Of a stretch of 64,000 nucleotides of DNA, positions 45,270 to 53,761 are shown in pieces (position 1 is the stretch's first letter; each line of letters opens with the position of its first letter). The position numbers were made by a program, and so were the translations under genes. The DNA is from Planctomycetota bacterium (GTDB lineage: Bacteria > Planctomycetota > GCA-002687715 > DRQF01): positions 62,001 through 126,000 of the forward strand of contig JACKGY010000005.1 of the NCBI GenBank assembly GCA_020639295.1, given 5' to 3'. The notes under the pieces are model-generated. The model was not told where the DNA came from. It ran no database searches and saw only the letters and a program-made list of their open reading frames with translations.

Positions 45270-45595
45270 GTCGCCTCGTTCGGGGGAGCACCCCTCGGCA
45301 TGAGCCTGGCTCGTTGGGACCACCACGCCATCCCGGGGCGCGCGGTCGGGTTGCGCGAGTTCGTGCCCGAGATTTATCAAGAAGGAGGGTCTTTGCAAGT
45401 CGCCAGGGTGGCCCCGGGGGGCCGGGCAAACTTCGCTTCAACCCTTGTCGGGCCGCGATTTATGAGCAAAATCCTTGGCTGGCTCCAGAACGGGGCGATG
45501 GCTGTCCGCGAGCCCGCAGGAGGCCGCCTAAACTTTCTCCCGACCGTGACTTGGGCGGGTGTTAGCATGCCCCGATCCGGGACTGGAAGTCTTCG
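45270..45595. other. Divergent regulatory gap between shc and ispH
   Basis: 326 non-coding bases with patches that are much more AT-rich than the genes (TTTATC, GATTTATGAGCAAAATCC, CTAAACTTTC). It must hold promoters for both directions. One candidate for shc is listed separately; for ispH only a TAGCAT near 45565 resembles a -10. No riboswitch fold was recognised. Confidence 0.6.
45371..45398 (-). promoter_or_regulatory. Possible shc-hpnG promoter
   Basis: On the minus strand TTGCAA (45393-45398) and TAAATC (45371-45376) are 16 bases apart, about 100 bases before the shc ATG. The partial match is supported by the local AT-richness. Confidence 0.35.
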
Positions 45596-46537
45596 ATGAA
45601 GGTCAATCTCGCAGAACCCCGCGGCTTTTGTGCCGGCGTCGAGCGCGCCATCAAGATCGTCGAACTCGCCCTCGAGCGCTTCGGCGCGCCGATCTACGTC
45701 CGCAAGGAGATCGTGCACAACCGCACCGTGGTCGACGGCCTGAAACCCAAGGGCGCGATCTTCGTCGACGAGCTCGACGAGGTGCCCTCGGGCGCCGTGA
45801 CCATCTTCAGCGCCCACGGGGTCTCCCCCGCCGTGCGCGAGGACGCCGAGCGCCGCGGCCTCCGGGTGATCGACGCCACCTGCCCCCTGGTGGCCAAGGT
45901 CCACATCGAGGTCCAGCACTACGTCACCCAGGGCTACAAGATCCTCCTGATCGGCCATGCCGGCCACGAGGAGGTCGAGGGCACCATGGGCGAGGCGCCG
46001 CGCTCCAGCTACCTGATCGAGACGGTCGAGGACGTCGACCGGCTCGACTTCCCGCCGGACCAGAAGCTCGCCCTGGTCACCCAGACCACGCTGAGCCTGG
46101 ACGACACCGCCAACGTCATGGAGGCGGTCAAGCGCAAGTTCCCGCAGGTCCGCCTGCCGGCCAAGGAAGACATCTGCTACGCCACCCAGAACCGCCAGCG
46201 GGCGATCAAGCAGATGGTCCCGAACACCGACGTGTTCCTGATCCTGGGCGCGTCGAATTCCTCCAATTCCCTGCGCCTGCGCGAGGTGGCGGTCAGCGCC
46301 GGTCGCGAGGCCTATCTGATTCCCACCGCCGAATCCCTCGACCCGCGCTGGCTCGAGGGCAAGACCTCGGTGGGCGTCAGCGCGGGCGCCTCGGCGCCCG
46401 AGAGCCTGGTCGAGGAGCTCCTCGAACGCCTGGCCGCGCTGGGCTACGGCGAGCACCACGTCGAGGTCTATGCCGAAGAGAACGTCGAGTTCGCCCTGCC
46501 GAAGGAACTCGCCGACGCGGAGATCAGCCATGAGTGA
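45596..46537 (+). CDS. ispH: 4-hydroxy-3-methylbut-2-enyl diphosphate reductase
   Basis: 313 residues, full length. The three cluster-binding cysteines are C12 (GFCAGV), C96 (DATCPLV) and C194 (ICYATQNRQ), at or near the E. coli positions. Also present are IVHNRTVV, FSAHGVSP and the NSSNSLRLRE substrate segment. IspH is the last DXP-pathway enzyme and makes IPP and DMAPP using a [4Fe-4S] cluster. The gene overlaps dxs by eight bases, so first and last steps of the pathway are co-expressed. It is divergent from squalene-hopene cyclase. Confidence 0.97.
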   Translation: MKVNLAEPRGFCAGVERAIKIVELALERFGAPIYVRKEIVHNRTVVDGLKPKGAIFVDELDEVPSGAVTIFSAHGVSPAVREDAERRGLRVIDATCPLVAKVHIEVQHYVTQGYKILLIGHAGHEEVEGTMGEAPRSSYLIETVEDVDRLDFPPDQKLALVTQTTLSLDDTANVMEAVKRKFPQVRLPAKEDICYATQNRQRAIKQMVPNTDVFLILGASNSSNSLRLREVAVSAGREAYLIPTAESLDPRWLEGKTSVGVSAGASAPESLVEELLERLAALGYGEHHVEVYAEENVEFALPKELADAEISHE

Positions 46538-48401
46538 TGCACGCGAGGACGCGAAGCTCCTCGACACCATCAACGGCCCCGAAGACCTGAAGAACTTCTC
46601 GATCGCCCAGCTCGAGCGCATCGCCGAGGAGATCCGCGATCGCATCGTCGAGGTCATGCCGGTGAACGGCGGCCATTTCGGCTCGGGTCTCGGCATCGCC
46701 GACCTGACGGTCGCCCTGCACCGGGTCTTCGACTTCAAGCGCGATCAGTTCGTCCTCGACGTCTCGCACCAGTGCTACCCGCACAAGATGCTCACCGGGC
46801 GCAACGAGCTCTACGACAACATCCGCATCAAGGGCGGCCCGGCGGGCTACACCCGCCCGGCGGAGAGCCCCTACGACTGGTGGCTCTGGGCCCACGCCGG
46901 CTCGTCCATCTCCACCGCGCTGGGCCTCGCCCGCGGCAACCGAGATCGCGACAGCTACGCGGTGGCGATCATCGGCGACGCCTCGATCCCGACCGGCATG
47001 TCGATGGAGGCCCTCAACCACTGGGCCGACCTCGAGAACGAGCGCCTGATCGTCATCCTGAACGACAACGACATGTCGATCGCGCCCACGGTGGGCGGCC
47101 TCTCCCGCCACCTGAAGGCGATCAAGCGCGAGGCCCACGACCGCGGCGCGATCGCCGACGGCAACGGCGCCAACGCCGATCTGGGTCACTTCTGGTCCGC
47201 TTTCGGCCATCGCTACGTCGGTCCGGTGGACGGCCACGACATGGCCGGCATGGTCGCCCTCTTCGAGCGTCTCAAGGCCGAGGGCCGGGGCGCCTTCGTC
47301 CACGTCAAGACGGTGAAGGGCAAGGGCCACATCGAGGCCGAGAAGGACCAGTGGAAGTGGCACGCGGTCTCCCCGGCCAAGAAGTCGGGCCCGAAGAAGC
47401 TCGAATTCGCCCGGGTCGGCAAGGTCCCCTACACCGACATCTTCGCCGAGGCCGTGATCGAGCGGGCCCGGCGTGATCCGGAGGTCGAGGCGATCACCGC
47501 GGCCATGCCCTGCGGCACCGGGCTCCGGGCCTTCGCGCCCGAGTTCCCCGACCGCTTCTACGACACCGGCATCGCCGAGCAGCACGCCGTGGGCTTCGCC
47601 GCCGGCCTGGCCAAGGCCGGCAAGAAGGTGATCTGCGCGATCTACAGCACCTTCATGCAGCGGGCCTACGACCAGCTCTTCCAGGAGATCGCCCTGAACG
47701 ACCAGCCCGTGGTCCTGTGCATGGACCGCGGCGGCATCGTCGGCCCGGACGGCGTGACCCACAACGGCACCTTCGACATCGCCTACACCCGCAGCCTGCC
47801 GCGCATCAACATCATGGCGCCGGCGGACGGCAGCGAGCTCCGCGACATGATCAACATGGCGCTCGACCTGGGCCGGCCCTGCGTCATCCGCTACCCGCGG
47901 ACGGCGGCGCCGGAGCCGGAGAAGGAGTACCCGCGCAACCGGGCCCTGGAGCTGGGCCGGGCCGACCTCCTGCGCGAGGGTCGCGACGGCGCGGTCCTGG
48001 CCTACGGTTCGATGGTCTACCCGGCCATGGAGGCGGCCGAGATCCTCGCCCGCCGCGGCATCGAGCTGACCGTGTGGAACGCCCGCTTCGTGCGGCCGCT
48101 CGACCTGGAGATGCTCCGCCACGCCCTGGACGAGCACCCGATCGTGTTCACGGTCGAGGAGAACAGCCTGAACGGCGGCTTCGGCTCGGCCTGTCTCGAG
48201 GCGGCCGCGTTGAATCGCCTCGGCGCCGACAAGATCCTGCCGATCGGCCTGCCCGACTCCTTCGTCGAGCACGGCGACCGGGCGGAGATGCTCGAGGAGC
48301 ACCGTCTCGATCCGGCCTCCCTCGCCAACCGCTTCGCGGAGGAGATCGCCGGGTTGGAGGGACGCCCGAGCCGGGGCGTCCGCCAGGCCGAGGCCTACTG
48401 A
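46530..48401 (+). CDS. dxs: 1-deoxy-D-xylulose-5-phosphate synthase
   Basis: 623 residues. Seen: GGHFGSGLGIADLTVALH, HQCYPHKMLTGR, the thiamine-diphosphate motif GDASIPTGMSMEALN...LNDNDMSI (GDAS in place of the usual GDGA), the DTGIAEQHAVGFAAGLA segment with the catalytic Glu, and the transketolase C-terminal domain. It condenses pyruvate and glyceraldehyde 3-phosphate, committing carbon to isoprenoids. The ATG at 46530 lies inside the ispH 3' end. Some N-terminal positions, such as the acidic DAREDAKLLDTI start, are longer or differ from common forms, but the enzyme looks intact. Confidence 0.95.
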   Translation: MSDAREDAKLLDTINGPEDLKNFSIAQLERIAEEIRDRIVEVMPVNGGHFGSGLGIADLTVALHRVFDFKRDQFVLDVSHQCYPHKMLTGRNELYDNIRIKGGPAGYTRPAESPYDWWLWAHAGSSISTALGLARGNRDRDSYAVAIIGDASIPTGMSMEALNHWADLENERLIVILNDNDMSIAPTVGGLSRHLKAIKREAHDRGAIADGNGANADLGHFWSAFGHRYVGPVDGHDMAGMVALFERLKAEGRGAFVHVKTVKGKGHIEAEKDQWKWHAVSPAKKSGPKKLEFARVGKVPYTDIFAEAVIERARRDPEVEAITAAMPCGTGLRAFAPEFPDRFYDTGIAEQHAVGFAAGLAKAGKKVICAIYSTFMQRAYDQLFQEIALNDQPVVLCMDRGGIVGPDGVTHNGTFDIAYTRSLPRINIMAPADGSELRDMINMALDLGRPCVIRYPRTAAPEPEKEYPRNRALELGRADLLREGRDGAVLAYGSMVYPAMEAAEILARRGIELTVWNARFVRPLDLEMLRHALDEHPIVFTVEENSLNGGFGSACLEAAALNRLGADKILPIGLPDSFVEHGDRAEMLEEHRLDPASLANRFAEEIAGLEGRPSRGVRQAEAY

Positions 48402-48420
48402 GGTCCTGCCCCTCGCGAAC

Positions 48421-48470
48421 GAGGCGGGGAGCCGCGCATCCGGGCATCCGGATCGGCGGTTCCCCGCCTC
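48421..48470 (+). terminator. Hairpin after dxs
   Basis: GAGGCGGGGAGCCGC (48421-48435) pairs with GCGGTTCCCCGCCTC (48456-48470), one G-U wobble, around a 20-base loop that itself holds CATCCGGGCATCCGGAT. It is followed by GCTTCGTTCT. Confidence 0.6.
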
Positions 48471-48614
48471 GCTTCGTTCTCGGCCGACCAACCCGACCCA
48501 CGGAGCGGCAAGCCGCATCCCGGCGCCGCGACGATTCGCCGGGGGGTGAATCGTCGCTCCGGTTTTCATAGTGTCCGACAGTCGATGTCGACCCGACCGG
48601 AAGGGAATCAACCA

Positions 48615-49778
48615 ATGCCCAGAGTCTTCGTTCCCCGGGAGGTGGCGAGCGGCGAGACACGCGTCGCGGCGACTCCCGAAACCGTGGTCAAGTTCGTCAA
48701 GGCGGGCCTCGAGGTCCAGGTGGAGAAGGGCGCCGGACTCGGCTCGGCGATCGCCGACGCCGAGTACGAGGCGGCCGGAGCCAAGATCGTCGCCGACTGG
48801 AAGGCGGCCTTCGCCGAGGCGGACGTCGTCTTCAAGGTCCGCGAGCCCCAGCACCGCGACGACGATGGCGCCGAGCTGGAGCTGCTCAAGCCCGGAGCGA
48901 TCTGGGTCAGCTTCCTGGTGCCACAGTCGGAACTCGATTGGGTGCGCAGCGCGCGTGACCGAAAGATCAGCTTCTTCTCGATGAACCTCGTGCCGCGCAT
49001 CTCGCGCGCGCAGAGCATGGACGCGCTCTCGTCGCAGGCGAACATCGCCGGCTACAAGGCCGTGCTCCTCGCCGCCGCGCGCCTGCCCCGCTACTTCCCG
49101 CTGCTCATGACCGCCGCCGGCACCGTCAAGCCGGCCAAGGTCGTGATCATGGGCGCCGGCGTGGCCGGCCTCCAGGCGATCGCCACCGCCAAGCGACTCG
49201 GCGCCCAGGTCTGGGCGACCGACGTGCGCATCGCGGTGAAGGAGCAGATCGAGTCGCTCGGCGCCAAGTTCATCGACGTCCCCGGCATGGAGGACCTCGA
49301 GGACGAGCGCGGCTACGCGAAGGAGGCGACGCCGGAGTTCCTCGCCAAGCAGCGCGAGGTCGTCGGCAACCAGATCGCCGAGAGCGACGTGGTCATCACC
49401 ACCGCCCTCGTCCCCGGCCGCAAGGCCCCCCTCCTCATCCCCAAGTCACTCGTCCAGCGCATGAAGGCCGGCAGCGTCATCGTCGACATCGCGGCCGAGC
49501 AAGGAGGCAACTGCGAGTGCACCCGGGCCGGCGAGGAGGTGGTCGAGAACGGGGTGATCATCCTCGGCCCGCGCAATCTGCCGGCCTCGGTGGCCACCAA
49601 CGCCAGCGAGCTCTACGCCCGCAACATCGCCAACTTCTTCCTGCCGGTCGTGAAGCAGGCGGTGATCACCCTCGACTTCGAGGACGAGGTGATCGCCGAC
49701 TCCTGCGTCACCCACGACGGCGTCATCAAGCACAAACCCACGGCCGATCTGGTCCAGAATCAGGGAGCTAACGGCTGA
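48615..49778 (+). CDS. pntAA: NAD(P) transhydrogenase subunit alpha, part 1 (NAD-binding)
   Basis: 387 residues, the soluble NAD(H)-binding domain I of proton-translocating transhydrogenase as a separate polypeptide, as in Rhodospirillum. Seen: the alanine-dehydrogenase-like start PREVASGETRVAATP, the Rossmann motif VIMGAGVAGLQAIATAKRLGA, and GRKAPLLIPKSLV. AAGGGA precedes the ATG at 48615. With pntAB and pntB it transfers hydride between NADH and NADP+ using the proton gradient, feeding NADPH to biosynthesis. The TGA overlaps the ATG of pntAB by one base. Confidence 0.94.
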   Translation: MPRVFVPREVASGETRVAATPETVVKFVKAGLEVQVEKGAGLGSAIADAEYEAAGAKIVADWKAAFAEADVVFKVREPQHRDDDGAELELLKPGAIWVSFLVPQSELDWVRSARDRKISFFSMNLVPRISRAQSMDALSSQANIAGYKAVLLAAARLPRYFPLLMTAAGTVKPAKVVIMGAGVAGLQAIATAKRLGAQVWATDVRIAVKEQIESLGAKFIDVPGMEDLEDERGYAKEATPEFLAKQREVVGNQIAESDVVITTALVPGRKAPLLIPKSLVQRMKAGSVIVDIAAEQGGNCECTRAGEEVVENGVIILGPRNLPASVATNASELYARNIANFFLPVVKQAVITLDFEDEVIADSCVTHDGVIKHKPTADLVQNQGANG

Positions 49779-50065
49779 TGCTCATCATCGGACTCTACGT
49801 CTTCGTGCTCGCCCTCTTCCTGGGCGTCGAGGTCATCACCAAGGTTCCGCCGACTCTCCACACGCCGCTGATGTCGGGCGCCAACGCGATCTCCGGCATC
49901 ACCATCGTGGGCGCGCTCGGATGCGCGACGACGGCGGCCTTCAGTGGCCACAACATCTTCGGCTTCCTGGCCATCGTCCTGGCGACGGTCAACTGCGTCG
50001 GTGGCTTCGTGGTCACCGATCGGATGCTGCGGATGTTCGGCGGGCCCGCGAAGGGCAAGAACTAG
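49778..50065 (+). CDS. pntAB: NAD(P) transhydrogenase subunit alpha, part 2 (membrane)
   Basis: 95 residues with three membrane helices (about 3-17, 30-50 and 56-78), including VPPTLHTPLMSGANAISGI, the conserved signature of this domain, and a basic end. It forms half of the proton channel with PntB. Overlap with pntAA (TGATG) and 11-base spacing to pntB show a single operon. Confidence 0.93.
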   Translation: MLIIGLYVFVLALFLGVEVITKVPPTLHTPLMSGANAISGITIVGALGCATTAAFSGHNIFGFLAIVLATVNCVGGFVVTDRMLRMFGGPAKGKN

Positions 50066-50076
50066 GAAGGGAACCC

Positions 50077-51537
50077 ATGCGCGAGCTAATCATTCACGGC
50101 TCCTACCTGGTCGGCGCCGCTCTCTTCATCTTCGGCATCAAGCGCATGTCGCGCGTCCGCACGGCCCTGCGCGGCAACCAGCTGGCCGCGATCGGCATGC
50201 TCCTCGCGGTGATCGGCACGCTCGTCGCCCTCGGCTCGATCAACTATCTCTGGATCATCATGGGCCTGGTGGTCGGCGGCGGCATCGGCGCGGTCGCGGC
50301 CAAGAAGGTCGAGATGACCTCGATGCCCGAGATGGTGGCGCTCTTCAACGGCCTCGGCGGCGCGGCGAGCTTCCTGGTCGCCCTGTCGGTCTACTTCGCG
50401 ATGCCCGAGATGCCCGATTGGATCAAGGAACGGACCCTCTCGAGCCATCCCATGGGCGGAGCCACGACCGGTGTCGCCCTGGTGCTCAGCCTCCTGGTCG
50501 GCGGCGTGACGCTGACCGGCTCGCTGATCGCCTTCGCCAAGCTCTCCGGCAAGATGAAGGGCGCGCCGATCATCCTGCCGGCGCGGCACGCCATCAACCT
50601 GGGCTCCTTCGCGGCCACGCTCGTGCTCGGCGCCATCGCCGTTTTCGGCACCGACTGCGGTGGCTTCATGACCGGCCTCCTGATGGTGGTCATCCTGGCC
50701 CTCGCCCTGGCGCTCGGCGTCCTGCTGGTCATCCCGATCGGCGGCGCGGACATGCCGGTGGTGATCTCGCTGCTGAACTCCTACTCGGGCATCGCGGCCT
50801 CGATGACCGGCTTCGTCCTCCTCGGCGGCGGCGCGGCCAGCCAGGGCGCGCTGATGCTGATCGTCTGCGGCGCCCTGGTCGGCGCGGCCGGCATCATCCT
50901 CACCGGCCTGATGTGCAAGGCGATGAACCGGTCGCTGCTCAACGTCCTCGCCGGTGGCTTCGGTGACACCGGTTCGAGCGGTGGCGGCGGCAAGGAGGAG
51001 TACGGCCCGGTTCGTTCGCTCTCCCCCGAGGAGGGCGCGATGCTGCTCGACGGAGCCCAGCAGGTCATCATCGTGCCGGGTTACGGCCTCGCGGTCGCCC
51101 AGGCCCAGCACGCGATCGCCGAGCTGGACGCCCTGCTCGAGAAGCGGGGCACCTCGGTCAAGTACGCCGTCCACCCGGTCGCCGGCCGCATGCCGGGCCA
51201 CATGAACGTGCTCCTCGCCGAGGCCAACATCCCCTACGAGAAGCTCTACGACATGGACGACATCAACGGCGAGTTCAAGAACACGCAGGTCGCCATCATC
51301 GTCGGCGCCAACGACGTCGTGAACCCCGCGGCCATCAAGGATCCGAAATCGCCGATCGCCGGCATGCCGATCCTCAACAGCCACGAGGCCCAGAACGTCA
51401 TCGTGATCAAGCGCAGCCTCTCGCCGGGCTACGCCGGCATCAAGAACGAGCTCTTCGAGTATCCGAACGCCTCGCTCATGTTCATGGACGCCAAGGCGGC
51501 CGTGCAGGGCCTGGTGAAGGAACTGAAGGACCTCTGA
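50077..51537 (+). CDS. pntB: NAD(P) transhydrogenase subunit beta
   Basis: 486 residues. About nine membrane helices fill residues 1-270. After a glycine-rich linker comes the NADP(H)-binding domain III with VPGYGLAVAQAQHA, HPVAGRMPGHMNVLLAEA and VGANDVVNPAA. AGGAAGGGA precedes the ATG. It carries out the NADP side of the hydride exchange and proton translocation. A perfect palindromic terminator follows 20 bases after the stop, then the repeat region. Confidence 0.95.
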   Translation: MRELIIHGSYLVGAALFIFGIKRMSRVRTALRGNQLAAIGMLLAVIGTLVALGSINYLWIIMGLVVGGGIGAVAAKKVEMTSMPEMVALFNGLGGAASFLVALSVYFAMPEMPDWIKERTLSSHPMGGATTGVALVLSLLVGGVTLTGSLIAFAKLSGKMKGAPIILPARHAINLGSFAATLVLGAIAVFGTDCGGFMTGLLMVVILALALALGVLLVIPIGGADMPVVISLLNSYSGIAASMTGFVLLGGGAASQGALMLIVCGALVGAAGIILTGLMCKAMNRSLLNVLAGGFGDTGSSGGGGKEEYGPVRSLSPEEGAMLLDGAQQVIIVPGYGLAVAQAQHAIAELDALLEKRGTSVKYAVHPVAGRMPGHMNVLLAEANIPYEKLYDMDDINGEFKNTQVAIIVGANDVVNPAAIKDPKSPIAGMPILNSHEAQNVIVIKRSLSPGYAGIKNELFEYPNASLMFMDAKAAVQGLVKELKDL

Positions 51538-51557
51538 TCATCGCCGATCACCGACCG

Positions 51558-51591
51558 GAACGCCGTCGGGCCCGCGGGCCCGACGGCGTTC
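51558..51591 (+). terminator. Perfect palindromic terminator after pntB
   Basis: A 34-base perfect palindrome (17 bases each arm, GAACGCCGTCGGGCCCG and its complement) is followed by GTCGTTCC. It would form a very stable hairpin with a small tip loop. Confidence 0.75.
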
Positions 51592-51597
51592 GTCGTT

Positions 51598-52497
51598 CCG
51601 GCGCTCCGAAAGGACCGCGCAGCGCCGGCTGCGCATTCGACTTCCAACGACACCCATCGGAGCGCCGGCTGCGCATTCGACTTCCGATGACACCCTTCGG
51701 AGCGCCGGCTGCGCATTCGAAGCTCGATTGCTCTCGGCGACGACGCGGCCCGGAGCGCCGGCTGCCAAGCCGGCCTAGACGCCGATCGCTCTCGAATCGT
51801 CGACGACGCCAAGCATGGCCATCGTCGCGGCAAGACCACGAACCACGGGCGAAGAACTCTAGGCCAGCCAGCGGCTGGCGCTCCGGCAGGACCGCGCAGC
51901 GCCGGCTGCGCATCCGACTTCCAACGACACCCATCGGAGCGCCGGCTGCGCATTCGACTTCCAACGACACCCATCGGAGCGCCGGCTGCGCATTCGACTT
52001 CCGACGACACCCTTCGGAGCGACGGCTGCGCATTCGAAGCTCGATTGCTCTCGGCGACGACGCGGCCCGGAGCGCCGGCTGCCAAGCCGGCCTGGACGCC
52101 GATCGCTCTCGAATCGTCGACGACGCCAAGCATGGCCATCGTCGCGGCAAGACCACGAACCACGGGCGAAGAACACTAGGCCAGCCAGCGGCTGGCGCTC
52201 CGGCAGGACCGCGCAGCGCCTGCTGCGCATTCGACTTCCAACGACACCCATCGGAGCGCCAGCGGCGCATCCGAAGCTCGATTGCTCTCGGCGACGACGC
52301 GGCCCGGAGCGCCGGCTGCCAAGCCGGCCTAGACGCCGATCGCTCTCGAATCGTCGACGACGCCAAGCATGGCCATCGTCGCGGCAAGACCACGAACCAC
52401 GGGCGAAGATTACTAGGCCAGCCAGCGGCTGGCGCTCCGGCAGGACCGCGCAGCGCCGGCTGCGCATTCGACTTCCGACGACGCCCTTCGGGCTGCC
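51598..52497. repeat. Nested tandem repeats between pntB and the K+ channel gene
   Basis: About 0.9 kb without a credible gene. A core of about 180 bases (from CGAAGCTCGATTGCTCTCGG to GGCGAAGA...AGGCCAGCCAGCGGCTGG and GGACCGCGCAGCGCC) occurs three times, starting at 51718, 52035 and 52272. Between cores lie copies of a 40-bp unit (CGGAGCGCCGGCTGCGCATT plus CGACTTCCAACGACACCCAT). There are three units between cores 1 and 2 and one between cores 2 and 3, which explains the spacings of 317 and 237 bases (difference 80). Cores are nearly identical. The 40-bp unit is not a multiple of three, arguing against coding. Related sequence lies in reverse orientation at 5.7-5.9 kb. Confidence 0.9.
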
Positions 52498-52508
52498 GGC
52501 ATTCCGCT

Positions 52509-53507
52509 TCAGGACCTCTCGACCCGGCCCTCGAAGCCGCGCAGGCCCGCATCGGTTCCGAGGATGATGAGGCGGGCCCCGGCCTCGATCCGGTCGTCGG
52601 CCTTCGGCGCGGTCAGCACCGGGCGTCCGGGCGAGCAGATCGCCAGGACGGTGACGCCGAAGGACTCGCGGGCCTTGGTGTCGGCGAGGGTCTTGCCGAC
52701 CAGCGTGCTCTCCGCCGGGACGATGATCTCCTCCATCCGGAGCTCGAGGTCGTCGGAGTGCATGACCACGTCGAGGAAGTCGGCGACGCTCGGCCGGCTC
52801 ACCAGGCTGACGACGCGTTGTCCGGAGAGCAGATAGGGCAGGATCACGCGCGAGGCGCCGGCGCGACGGAGCTTCGGCTCGCTGTCCTCGCGGTTGGCGC
52901 GGGCGATGATCTGGATGTCGGGCCGAATGGCCCGGGCGGTGAGCACGATGAAAACGCTCTCGGCGTCGGAATCGACCGCCGCGATCAGGGAGCGCGCCCG
53001 CTCGATGCCCGCCTTCTCGAGGATGCCCTCCTCGCTGGCGTTGCCATCGAGGCAGACCAGGCCCTTCTGCCGCGCCTGTTCGGCGGCGAGCTCGTCGCGC
53101 TCGATGATCATGAAGGGGATCTGCTCGCGGGTCAGGTTGGCGGCGACGCTGCGTCCCATCTGACCGTAGCCGCAGATGATGACGTGATTGTCCATCTGGT
53201 CCACCATGCGTCGTCTCCTCCGTTCGATCCAGGCACGCCGCGACTCGTCACTGAGGAGCAGGGCGTACATCGACGACACGCCGTAGGCCACCGTGCCCAC
53301 GCCGAAGATGATCAGGAAGGTGCCGAAGAGCTTGCCTTCGGACGTATGCGGAACGATGTCGCCGTAGCCGACCGTCGTGAGCGTGATGACGGTGAGGTAG
53401 AAGGCGTCGAGGACGGAGAGCCCCTCGAAGCGGTGGAAGCCCCAGATCCCCGCGAGGGTGAGCAGGAACAGGATGCCGGCCACCAGGAAGACCCGTCTCG
53501 GAATCAC
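52509..53507 (-). CDS. Two-helix K+ channel with RCK/TrkA-N and TrkA-C domains
   Basis: 332 residues. Two membrane helices (about 6-24 and 62-84) flank a pore with the selectivity filter TVGYGD at 45-50. A cytoplasmic Rossmann (RCK/TrkA-N) domain begins VIICGYGQMGRS (109-120), and a TrkA-C domain (about 250-325) ends the protein. This is the MthK/KtrC-like plan of ligand-gated potassium channels. Start is GTG 53507 with GGGGAG upstream; the open frame further upstream runs into tRNA-Leu and is not coding. It converges on the repeat region and pntB. Confidence 0.9.
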   Translation of the reverse strand: MIPRRVFLVAGILFLLTLAGIWGFHRFEGLSVLDAFYLTVITLTTVGYGDIVPHTSEGKLFGTFLIIFGVGTVAYGVSSMYALLLSDESRRAWIERRRRRMVDQMDNHVIICGYGQMGRSVAANLTREQIPFMIIERDELAAEQARQKGLVCLDGNASEEGILEKAGIERARSLIAAVDSDAESVFIVLTARAIRPDIQIIARANREDSEPKLRRAGASRVILPYLLSGQRVVSLVSRPSVADFLDVVMHSDDLELRMEEIIVPAESTLVGKTLADTKARESFGVTVLAICSPGRPVLTAPKADDRIEAGARLIILGTDAGLRGFEGRVERS

Positions 53508-53573
53508 CGGCGCTCCCCAAGCTCGTGCCCGTGATGGCTGGGCCGACGAGGCTCGGGCCTCGCCGGTCCGCAA

Positions 53574-53655
53574 TGCGAAGGGAGGGACTCGAACCCTCAC
53601 ACCTTTCGGTACAGGAACCTAAATCCTGCGCGTCTGCCAGTTTCGCCACCCTCGC
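53574..53655 (-). tRNA. tRNA-Leu (anticodon UAG)
   Basis: 82 bases. Acceptor stem GCGAGGG/CCTTCGC (one G-U pair) with discriminator A and no encoded CCA. The D-arm is GGCGAAACTGGCAGACGC. The anticodon stem CAGGA/TCCTG encloses the loop TTTAGGT with anticodon TAG. A short extra arm (TACCGAAAGGTG) and the T-arm GAGGGTTCGAGTCCCTC follow. The class II form and A73 agree with leucine; it reads CUA-type codons. Confidence 0.95.
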
Positions 53656-53761
53656 GCAGCCCGATCCTATACCGCCCGCGAGTTCCGCTCAACGCGGCGG
53701 CGCCCGCCCCCTCCCTTCCCGGCGGCCGGCTCGCTTGCTATCGTCGACCCTTCCGGAAGTC

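Noticed and set aside
51598..52497. Regularly repeated DNA as a possible CRISPR array
   Set aside because: The 40-bp units are adjacent without unique spacers, the larger cores repeat as well, and no cas gene is nearby.
51429..53534. Long open frames on both strands across the repeats
   Set aside because: The 40-bp unit and the 317-base spacing are not multiples of three, so the peptide is not a true repeat protein; the frames are open because of base composition.
53574..53761. tRNA-Leu as an integration site
   Set aside because: No integrase gene or direct repeat of the tRNA 3' end was seen on either side.
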